From CAZCVI01 sp964502145 (lineage in GTDB: Bacteria; Acidobacteriota; Aminicenantia; UBA2199): a DNA stretch of 64,000 bases. Made by a program: the position numbers and the translations under genes. The stretch's first letter is position 1. Every line of letters begins with the position of its first letter. Location: NCBI GenBank assembly GCA_964502145.1, contig CAZCVI010000031.1:15770-79769 (forward strand), given 5' to 3'. Below the pieces are notes generated by a model. The model saw nothing but the letters and a program-made list of their open reading frames with translations. It had not been told where the DNA came from and ran no database searches. This document shows, piece after piece, positions 17,240 to 24,268 of this stretch.

Positions 17240-19465
17240 CTAGAACTGCCAGGAGTAACTGACTTTTAAGAACAGTGTCCTACTTTTCCGGGTCAGTTTG
17301 TATTCGTGGGTGCCTTGGTAATTGTCTGTATAGCCTAAAAACGCCACGGTGCGGGGATTCAAGCGGTAGGATAACAACAACTGGGCAAATAGGTTTTTAT
17401 ATTTCGGGTCGATAGGAAAGGTGTAGTTGGCCACATTATAATGGTAATTCACGTATTGCAGGATACCTTGAAAGAACAAGTGGGCATTGAGATGATAAAT
17501 CAAGGAACCCTGGGAAATATGGGCTGTATAAAGCGATGAATCATGTACCGACATCTTTTCGTAATTATGGTCCAGGGTTAATTTGACGTGTTGGCCGATA
17601 TTATAGGTCATATTCCCGTTTATTTGAAACCGCCGCCCCTGGCGTGAATTGGCATAATCAATGCGGTCGCCAAAATTACCACCCACATATGCGGCCACAT
17701 CCGCTAGCGGGGCGAAATTTATGCCAAAACTCCCGGTGAAAAGCTCGTAGATCGAACCATGATATGCTTCCCGCGTCCGCTTGCCAGAAAAATTCAAGTA
17801 GGATTGCAGCAAACCATTCAAATTTATATAGAGCTCCTGCTCTTCGTTTAAAAAATGATTGTCGTGGTCTTTGGCATACTGGAACTCTGCACCCAGGGTT
17901 AACAAAGACCACCAGCTATTGGATTTGATCCAGCGGTAACTGGTTTCCCCGGAAAAAACGCGATAATCCACTTGCGGCATATAACCCTGGTCAGCGCGAA
18001 ACTCTTTGCCTACATCCTGGTAAAGACCCTCCAGGTTAACGTTCCGCGAACTGTATTTATAGATCAATGTCAGTGCCTTATCGCTAAACGTACTTTGTGG
18101 TTGATTGAATGCAGTCGCAATCTCGTCTGAATAGCGGGTGGAGGAACCTAAGAATTGGAACTGGAAGCGGTTCCGTTGGGAGAGGCGGGCTTCGCCATCC
18201 AAACCAAAAACCCGGTTAAAATAGTCGCCGCCTTCACGGTTGGTCACCAGTGCGCCTAAAGTATAACGGTTCCCAAAATCTCGTTTATAGCGCAACACCA
18301 GGGCAGTGGAAGGTAAATTCAAGGAGGTTTGCGCGGAGTCCTGGCTACCAGGAAAAATAAGATTGGTCATATCGTCGCGCACCAAGTACGCGCCGATAGT
18401 ATTACCCGCTTCTTTGCCACTGAGTTTTAGTCCCCATTGCGGGTTGCGTAGCGTGCGGGTATAAATGACATTGAGCGGCGAGTTGAAAAAATCAGCGCCC
18501 TCGTTGAAGAAGGGCCTTTTTTCTTCAAAGTACAGGGCAAAGGGTTGATTGATATCCAATTGCCGCGAATCTGCTTCTACCTGGGAAAAATCCGGGTTCA
18601 CTGTACCACTCAGGACCAGGTTGTTCGTGATACCCCATCTGGCAGTTAAGCCTGGATCAAAACTAAGGGGCTCCTTGTGTAATTCTCCTGCGGGTAGAGA
18701 GTCCCGTTCATCTGTTTTGATACCAGTCACAGTCGGGACAATCTCGATATTTTTGCCCGGTTTGACATTCTCAAAACCGATAATTTTCAAGAATTGGCTT
18801 TGGTAGGAGTTATTATTGCGGTCCATTTTAACCAGGCCCATGCGGCGTCTGTAGTCGCGGGGGTACCAGCGTGAAATATCCAAGCCCCAGATTTGCGGGC
18901 CTTTGACTTGTTGGAATTGCAATGTGGAGAAAGGAATCGCCAATTCAATAATATATCCCGTGTCCGTGATGCGTCCAGCAGAATCCCAGAGACCATCCCA
19001 GGAACCATTACCACTCGATGTTTCGATGCCGTCCCGTTGTACGCCCAGTGGATTCACACCGAAGAAATAGTTTTTCCGTTCATCATTAAAAGTATCCAGG
19101 TTAATATTGATCACGTCGTCTGTGCCGAAGTGGTCTCTATCCGAGTAGCGGGCGCGGATATTTTCCGGGTGCGGGTCGCGGCAATCCAGCGCGAAAAAAA
19201 CGTGGGTCTTGTTGTAGAAAACATATATATATGTCTGCACCAAAGCCGGGATATTTTCCGCAGGTTCTGTTTCTACTGGTAAATCCAGGCGCCGGGCTTC
19301 TTGCCAGCACGGTTCATCCAGCTTGCCGTCAATTTTAGCATGGGCTTGCAGTTTGGGGATGGCAGTTGGTTCCACAGTGGCTGAGGTTTGGGGCAGCATG
19401 GCCTGGGAAAACAAAAGCAGTGAAAAAATAAAGTAAATTAATTTGCACATTGTTTGTTTGTTCAT
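17240..19465 (-). CDS. DUF5916 outer-membrane beta-barrel protein with CBM9-like domain
   Basis: 741 residues. A signal peptide (about 1-29) is followed by a CBM9-like carbohydrate-binding domain (about 35-215) with AKIDGKLDEPCWQEA at its start, the usual opening of this domain. It also contains YVFYNKTHVFFALDCRDP and ELAIPFSTLQF. The remaining ~500 residues are rich in alternating aromatic/polar strands and end in SYSWQF; a terminal Phe is the outer-membrane insertion signal. The combination is DUF5916, common in Bacteroidota/Acidobacteriota-like genomes and of unproven function, perhaps binding or uptake of glycans at the surface. AAGGA lies nine bases before the ATG. Confidence 0.88.
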   Translation of the reverse strand: MNKQTMCKLIYFIFSLLLFSQAMLPQTSATVEPTAIPKLQAHAKIDGKLDEPCWQEARRLDLPVETEPAENIPALVQTYIYVFYNKTHVFFALDCRDPHPENIRARYSDRDHFGTDDVININLDTFNDERKNYFFGVNPLGVQRDGIETSSGNGSWDGLWDSAGRITDTGYIIELAIPFSTLQFQQVKGPQIWGLDISRWYPRDYRRRMGLVKMDRNNNSYQSQFLKIIGFENVKPGKNIEIVPTVTGIKTDERDSLPAGELHKEPLSFDPGLTARWGITNNLVLSGTVNPDFSQVEADSRQLDINQPFALYFEEKRPFFNEGADFFNSPLNVIYTRTLRNPQWGLKLSGKEAGNTIGAYLVRDDMTNLIFPGSQDSAQTSLNLPSTALVLRYKRDFGNRYTLGALVTNREGGDYFNRVFGLDGEARLSQRNRFQFQFLGSSTRYSDEIATAFNQPQSTFSDKALTLIYKYSSRNVNLEGLYQDVGKEFRADQGYMPQVDYRVFSGETSYRWIKSNSWWSLLTLGAEFQYAKDHDNHFLNEEQELYINLNGLLQSYLNFSGKRTREAYHGSIYELFTGSFGINFAPLADVAAYVGGNFGDRIDYANSRQGRRFQINGNMTYNIGQHVKLTLDHNYEKMSVHDSSLYTAHISQGSLIYHLNAHLFFQGILQYVNYHYNVANYTFPIDPKYKNLFAQLLLSYRLNPRTVAFLGYTDNYQGTHEYKLTRKSRTLFLKVSYSWQF

Positions 19466-19662
19466 AGCTTATTTCCTTTTTTAAATTTTTACTGGATTAT
19501 TAAATGAAATAATAAGGTGATACGTATTTCTGGTTGGAATTGTTTTTTGCGAAAAGGGAAAAAATAAGGCGTCATAGTAGTATTTATATCCAGGCTGCAA
19601 ATCTCCTCACCTCCCAATTTCCATCCTTTGCCTCACTGACCTATTTTTTAAAGTAGCGACTC

Positions 19663-19691
19663 TTGACAAATTCAGGGGGATGCAATAATAT
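19663..19691 (+). promoter_or_regulatory. promoter giving a predicted leaderless transcript
   Basis: Perfect TTGACA (19663-19668), 17-bp spacer, TAATAT (19686-19691), then six bases and ATG 19698. No Shine-Dalgarno fits between them. Confidence 0.6.
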
Positions 19692-19697
19692 AAACGT

Positions 19698-21317
19698 ATG
19701 GCGAAAAAAGCAGAAAACACACTTTCATTGATTTATCAAGAGCCCAAACGTTTATTTGAAAAAACGGGTCCAGTAGACCCAGAGAACTCTTATTACGTTC
19801 CCCTGGATAATGTGACTAACACGGATAATCAAGATATTAAAACCATGGTGGACCGGGGCCGCTACTTTTCCATATTTGCTCCCAGGCAGAGCGGTAAAAC
19901 CACCTTTTTTAAACGGTTGTGCGACCAATTGCATAATGACCGGACCTATGTCGCGATTATCTTAAATTTCCAGAAATACGAAATGTTAGACAAGACTCAG
20001 TTTTATGGCCAGATCGAGAAGAAGCTCTATCCTCAATTGATTAATCGGTTAAAAGAAGTCGGTTGTAAGAAGTGTGACGTAGTGGCGCATTTTTTGGAAA
20101 GTCATCGTCTGACCGATCATCTTTCCTTCAGCGCATTATTCGAGGAATTAAACCGCCTCATTGAATTTAAAAAGATTGTTGTCTTTATAGATGAGTTTGA
20201 TGGTACCCCATTGGTAGAGCTGGGCAATTTTTTGGCCGCGTTGCGGGATTTGTATCAGGAATACAAGGAAGTCAAACAAAAAGCCCTTTACTCTATTGGC
20301 CTTGTAGGTATTCGCAATATTACCAAGCTCATTGTGGGCGGTGTGTCTCCTTTTAATATTGCCGACCGCGTCGATTTGCCCCCTTTCTCTTTGAAAAATG
20401 TTCGCGATCTTTATGCCCAGTTCACTGAGGAAACCAATCAGCCCTTTACGGCAGAAGCGGTAAAAAAAGTACATGCAGAGACGGGCGGTCAACCCTGGCT
20501 GGTTAATCGCTTGGGCACAATCCTGACCCTCAATATTAAACCGGCAACAGTGGAACCTATTAATGAACAAGATGTGGATAAAGCGCTTCAGATGCTTTTG
20601 CTGGAAAGAAACGACCACTTCGACAATCTTGATGAAAAAGCCAAACTGTACCAGGAGACCTTCGTGGAAATTGTCTTTGATCATGTGGAATACAATCCTG
20701 GCGATGAAGCTCAAACCTGGTTAGAACAGTACGGTCTGGTAAAAAATAATGCTGGCAAGGCGATGGTAGCCAATAATATCTATAAAATCAGGTATCTTAA
20801 AACGTTTTTTAGAGAGGCGGAAATACCCGAGGATGATGTCACCAAAGAATATGATTTACCGGATGATCGATTGGATATGGTGGATGTGCTCTTGGATTTT
20901 AACCAGTATATCACACAGATTGGTGTACGAGCATTTTATCAGAAGCAGAAGAAGCCCTATGAAAAAACCGGCCAATTTCTTTTAACCGCGTGGCTCTACC
21001 GGTTTGTCAAAGGTGGGCAAGGTGACTTACGTTACGAAACGATTTCCGGGCTGGGACGGATGGATATCAGTTTAATGTACAAGGGCAGGAAATATATCAT
21101 AGAGACCAAAGTGAATCACCGCAAACTGATTGATACTCTTAATAAAGGAATCGCGCAGGTATCAAAAAAATATTTGGCCACAGAAGCAATAAGTGAGGGC
21201 TATTTGGTCATCTTCGATACCCGCACCCCTGTAGGCACAGAGTGTGAACCCCAGTATCACCAGATAAAAGATAAGCAAGTGATCAGCTTCATCATTGGTA
21301 TTGGTGGCAATAATTAG
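19698..21317 (+). CDS. AAA-like ATPase fused to PD-(D/E)XK nuclease-like domain
   Basis: 539 residues. The N-terminal AAA-like domain (the AAA_31/PF14516-type group) has Walker A APRQSGKTT (about 61-69) and Walker B KIVVFIDEFDGTP, followed by GGVSPFNIADRVDLPPFS and the helical lid with ETGGQPWLVNRLG. The C-terminal ~120 residues hold a PD-(D/E)XK core: GLGRMDISLMYKGRKYIIETKV gives D and E-x-K (split as GRMDISL and YIIETKV), followed by a Gln-containing helix (IAQVSKKYL). The role is unproven; such proteins are numerous in anaerobic environmental bacteria and may act on DNA or in defence. The gene stands alone, converges with hicB (3-nt overlap) and is probably leaderless. Confidence 0.85.
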   Translation: MAKKAENTLSLIYQEPKRLFEKTGPVDPENSYYVPLDNVTNTDNQDIKTMVDRGRYFSIFAPRQSGKTTFFKRLCDQLHNDRTYVAIILNFQKYEMLDKTQFYGQIEKKLYPQLINRLKEVGCKKCDVVAHFLESHRLTDHLSFSALFEELNRLIEFKKIVVFIDEFDGTPLVELGNFLAALRDLYQEYKEVKQKALYSIGLVGIRNITKLIVGGVSPFNIADRVDLPPFSLKNVRDLYAQFTEETNQPFTAEAVKKVHAETGGQPWLVNRLGTILTLNIKPATVEPINEQDVDKALQMLLLERNDHFDNLDEKAKLYQETFVEIVFDHVEYNPGDEAQTWLEQYGLVKNNAGKAMVANNIYKIRYLKTFFREAEIPEDDVTKEYDLPDDRLDMVDVLLDFNQYITQIGVRAFYQKQKKPYEKTGQFLLTAWLYRFVKGGQGDLRYETISGLGRMDISLMYKGRKYIIETKVNHRKLIDTLNKGIAQVSKKYLATEAISEGYLVIFDTRTPVGTECEPQYHQIKDKQVISFIIGIGGNN

Positions 21318-21508
21318 AGGTCCAGAAAAACCCAATCTTCAAGGGTGGAATGCAGCTCTTCTTCACATTCGCGCAATGTACTGCCAAAAGCAATCACACC
21401 CGTACATTGAGGAATCCGTCCTGCAAACGTACTATCTTCCAGTTTATCATAAACGGCCTTACTCAGCAGTTGATTGACATACCCGGTAAGAATAAACCGA
21501 ACCGCCAT
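21314..21508 (-). CDS. hicB: HicB-like antitoxin domain protein, orphan
   Basis: 64 residues. KLEDSTFAGRIPQCTGVIAFGSTLRECEEEL matches the partial RNase H fold of HicB (short blocks: FAGRIPQCTGVIAFG and TLRECEEEL). GGAGGT lies five bases before the ATG. HicB normally neutralises the mRNA interferase HicA. I find no hicA with its double-stranded RNA-binding motif upstream or downstream, and this HicB lacks a C-terminal DNA-binding domain, so it is a solitary antitoxin-like protein. Its 3' end overlaps the convergent AAA/nuclease gene. Confidence 0.8.
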   Translation of the reverse strand: MAVRFILTGYVNQLLSKAVYDKLEDSTFAGRIPQCTGVIAFGSTLRECEEELHSTLEDWVFLDL

Positions 21509-21731
21509 TTAATACCTCCATAACCATTAATAATCATAACAAAAAAAACGATTGCTATCAACTGGAAACCCTATATTTTTCAAATTTTTCTATTCACCTC
21601 CGCAATATCTTGAAGGGAAAGATGAAGTCTGCCTGGAAAAGAACCATACCAAAAATCATTATTAACAATGATTCTGGACTACCCAAAGAAGATTTAAACA
21701 GCCAATTTATCCCACAGCGGGAAGCGACGTA
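21509..21731. other. short intergenic region upstream of the TIR operon
   Basis: AT-rich. A plus-strand frame at 21622-21735 (37 codons, with GAAGGGAAAG before the ATG) ends inside the -35 box of the TIR operon promoter. It is probably chance but is noted. Confidence 0.3.
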
Positions 21732-21760
21732 TTGACATACCCTGATATTTCTTCTAAAAT
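21732..21760 (+). promoter_or_regulatory. promoter of the TIR-ATPase / HNH / TIR-NB-ARC operon
   Basis: Perfect TTGACA (21732-21737), 17-bp spacer, TAAAAT (21755-21760). Six bases later an ATG (21767) begins a 29-codon reading frame, so the transcript may start with that codon. Confidence 0.65.
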
Positions 21761-21766
21761 ACAAAC

Positions 21767-21856
21767 ATGCTAAAAAAGAATTGTGTATCCTTTGTAAAAG
21801 ACGACAGTATGGACTTTTGGAAGACCGACAAAAAATCCTGCGGTAAGGAGACGTGA
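21767..21856 (+). CDS. 29-codon leader ORF in front of the TIR-ATPase gene
   Basis: Begins MLKKNCVSFVKDDS and ends DKKSCGKET. The ATG is exactly where transcription should begin, so it would be translated as a leaderless message. Its TGA (21854-21856) is two bases before the ATG of the next gene, and the Shine-Dalgarno of that gene (AAGGAG, 21845-21850) lies inside this frame. Translation of the short frame would therefore uncover or re-initiate at the main gene. It may be a leader peptide controlling expression, or a coincidence in a 90-nt leader. No homology recognised. Confidence 0.4.
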   Translation: MLKKNCVSFVKDDSMDFWKTDKKSCGKET

Positions 21857-21858
21857 CT

Positions 21859-23604
21859 ATGAACCGGGATGTTTTGATACTTTACAGCCAACAAGATAGC
21901 GTGTGGAAAGTTCAAGTCGAAAAATATATCGGCGTGTTAGTAAAATCAGGCCACGATTTCAAAATGGATTTCTGGGATGAATCCCGGACGACTCACGCTC
22001 AATGGTACACCCAGTTTCAAGCCGCCCAAAATCGGGCCGGTGTCATCCTGTTATTACTTTCCGAATCTTTTCTCAACTCGGGTTTGATGCAGTCTGATAA
22101 GGTTGTGAATCGTTTGAAGAAAAAACAAGAGGGCGGATTTCCCCTTTTTATATTGCACTTGAGTGAAGGACAAGACCAAGAGATTAAATGGCTGAAAGCG
22201 ATTCCTACACTGCCGGAAGATGGGAAATTACTTTCCGACCTCAATGAGGCTGACCGCGAAAACACCCTGCTTCAACTCACAGAACATATTATCCAGGCTT
22301 TAAAGTTTCACACCACTCTCACGGAAGGAATCCTCTCCTATTTGGCAGTAAACTTAATTGGACCCATGAAAGAACTGCACTTTGAACCCGGACGCCGCTT
22401 AAATATGATTACCGGCGATAATGCCATGGGCAAAACACTTTTACTGGAAAGTGTCTGGTGGGTTTTATCCGGGGTGTGGTCCACCCAACTGCTCTATCCA
22501 CGAAAGGAAGCCGGACGGGTAAATAATGCGTCAATCCAGTTCCAGTTGATGGCAACATCCGGGAATAAAAGTAATGTAGAGTCCATTTCCTTTAATTGGG
22601 ACAAGCAAGAATGGCCCAGAACCGAAAAGAGTCCATTTGCCAGTGCATTGGTGGTATATGCCGGAATAAACGGCTCCTTTTCCATATGGGACCCGGTTTA
22701 CGCCCAAATACCACCACCCGTAGGCGCAAAAATGCACTCCAGTCCCCTGGTGATAGACAAACACCAAATAAATGATGGCGTGGTAGAAGATATCCCTGGT
22801 AAAGGCTACCGTTACTTATGTAATGGTTTGATTCGCGATTTGGTGAGCTGGCAAAGGGACCCCAATTCTCCCGTTGCCGTGTTTTTGGAGATATTAAAAG
22901 AATTATCATGGGACCCCAAGGTATTATTAACCCTGGGGGAACCAGTACGTATTTCCCGTGACGCCCGCGAATTCCCATCCCTGAGATATCCTTATGGAGA
23001 CATCCCTTTTATCCATACCGCTGCCAGTGTGCAACGGATTTTATCCCTGGCATATATCCTGGTCTGGGTATGGAAAGAACATAAAATAGCCTGTCAAGAA
23101 ACACGGAATGCCTATTATAAAAATTTAGTGGTCCTGATCGATGAGGTAGAATGCCATTTACATCCACAATGGCAACGTGACATTATACCCTCTCTCCTAA
23201 AAATAAGCACCTATTTGGATAAGGAATTGAATATCCAGTTTTTAATCACCACCCATTCCCCCCTGGTGCTGGCATCACTGGAACCTGTATTTCAGGAAGA
23301 AAACGACGCCTTATTCCACTTGAAGAACAGTGAAAATGATGCGGTAGAGATTGATGAACAACCCTTTCAGCGTCATGGAAGGGTGGACAATTGGTTTACC
23401 TCCGATACATTTGGTCTGATGCAAGCCAGATCATTGGAAGCTGAAGCCGCCATCCAGCACGCCACAGAACTTCAACTGGCAGACCACCCCGCCCAAGAAG
23501 ATATCCAAAAGGTACACCAGGAACTCCTGGGGGTGCTAGGCGATTGTGATACCTTCTGGCCCCGGTGGACTTTTTTTGCCGAACAACGGGGAGTTCGGAC
23601 ATGA
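21859..23604 (+). CDS. TIR-like domain fused to PtuA/OLD-like ABC-type ATPase (Septu-like)
   Basis: 581 residues from ATG 21859 (AAGGAG eight bases upstream; the GTG at 21853 is too close). Residues 1-150 resemble a TIR_2 domain: VLILYSQQDSVWK, FKMDFWDES and GVILLLLSESFLNSG. Where I expect the catalytic Glu after FLxS (as in NEEVP), this protein has SDKVV. Residues 160-560 are an ABC-type ATPase: RLNMITGDNAMGKTLL (Walker A, about 185-192), LVVLIDEVECHLHPQWQ (Walker B, Asp about 427) and FLITTHSPLVLASL (H-loop). The HLHP motif is shared with RecF/OLD/PtuA. Its stop overlaps the HNH gene as ATGA, and ATPase plus HNH in this order is the Septu (PtuAB) arrangement. Function in anti-phage defence is inferred. 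Confidence 0.85.
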   Translation: MNRDVLILYSQQDSVWKVQVEKYIGVLVKSGHDFKMDFWDESRTTHAQWYTQFQAAQNRAGVILLLLSESFLNSGLMQSDKVVNRLKKKQEGGFPLFILHLSEGQDQEIKWLKAIPTLPEDGKLLSDLNEADRENTLLQLTEHIIQALKFHTTLTEGILSYLAVNLIGPMKELHFEPGRRLNMITGDNAMGKTLLLESVWWVLSGVWSTQLLYPRKEAGRVNNASIQFQLMATSGNKSNVESISFNWDKQEWPRTEKSPFASALVVYAGINGSFSIWDPVYAQIPPPVGAKMHSSPLVIDKHQINDGVVEDIPGKGYRYLCNGLIRDLVSWQRDPNSPVAVFLEILKELSWDPKVLLTLGEPVRISRDAREFPSLRYPYGDIPFIHTAASVQRILSLAYILVWVWKEHKIACQETRNAYYKNLVVLIDEVECHLHPQWQRDIIPSLLKISTYLDKELNIQFLITTHSPLVLASLEPVFQEENDALFHLKNSENDAVEIDEQPFQRHGRVDNWFTSDTFGLMQARSLEAEAAIQHATELQLADHPAQEDIQKVHQELLGVLGDCDTFWPRWTFFAEQRGVRT

Positions 23605-24251
23605 TCCCTGTAAAAAAAATGCCTGCTCCCCCAGATTTTGCTTCAAGAGTAGCACAAAATGCCAATACATTTTTAAGCAGAACCCCCAACCCAACCCCGG
23701 CAGATATTCGCAACAAACCATATTGGCGCGATGTTTTGGATGATTTGCACGAAAGGTATAATGAAATCTGCGCCTATTCTGCCCTTTGGTGCCCACGGGG
23801 TATGGCCACCGTGGACCATTACAAACCAATCCATGTGTGTGTTGCAAAGCAAGATTACCAATCTGCCTATGAGTGGGATAACTTCAGACTGGCTTCCTAT
23901 TCCATGAACACCGAGAAAAATTTGTGGGAGGATGTATGCGACCCCTTTCTGATCGAAATAGGATGGTTTGTGTTGGATTTCCCATCCCTGATGATTAAGT
24001 GCGGTTCCAGCATAACTCCAACAGACCGGGAAAAAGTGGAAGCCACCATCAAACGGTTAAAATTAAACCAAAACGCAAAATATATAGAGTACCGCTTGGG
24101 ATTTTTAAGGGATTATTGCTTGTTGTGTCTTGGCGATTGCCCTATAGAAACGGCATTCAAGCATCTGGAGTTAAAAGCACCTTTTATTGCCTTTGAATTA
24201 AAACGCCAAGACCTGGTTCAAAAAATTATCCAGATGATGTTTCCGAAGTAA
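23601..24251 (+). CDS. PtuB-like HNH endonuclease
   Basis: 216 residues from ATG 23601, in the four-base overlap ATGA with the TIR-ATPase stop. N-terminal PPDFASRV...FLSRTPNP and PYWRDVLDDL are followed by the HNH core: ICAYSALWC (Cys57, Cys64), TVDHYKPI (Asp72-His73), AYEWDNFRLASYSMNTEKN (Asn94, Asn103, Lys106). The usual second Cys pair of the zinc knuckle (C-x-x-C before N) is replaced by Ser99/Met102, so structural zinc may be absent. In Septu, PtuB is the DNA-cutting effector held by the PtuA ATPase; this protein probably plays that part here. The C-terminal 100 residues are helical and not recognised. Confidence 0.82.
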   Translation: MIPVKKMPAPPDFASRVAQNANTFLSRTPNPTPADIRNKPYWRDVLDDLHERYNEICAYSALWCPRGMATVDHYKPIHVCVAKQDYQSAYEWDNFRLASYSMNTEKNLWEDVCDPFLIEIGWFVLDFPSLMIKCGSSITPTDREKVEATIKRLKLNQNAKYIEYRLGFLRDYCLLCLGDCPIETAFKHLELKAPFIAFELKRQDLVQKIIQMMFPK

Positions 24252-24268
24252 TATAACAAAAGAACGCG

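Noticed and set aside
21622..21735. 37-codon plus-strand frame with a weak Shine-Dalgarno
   Set aside because: It ends within the -35 box of the TIR operon and resembles nothing known; mentioned only as a possibility.
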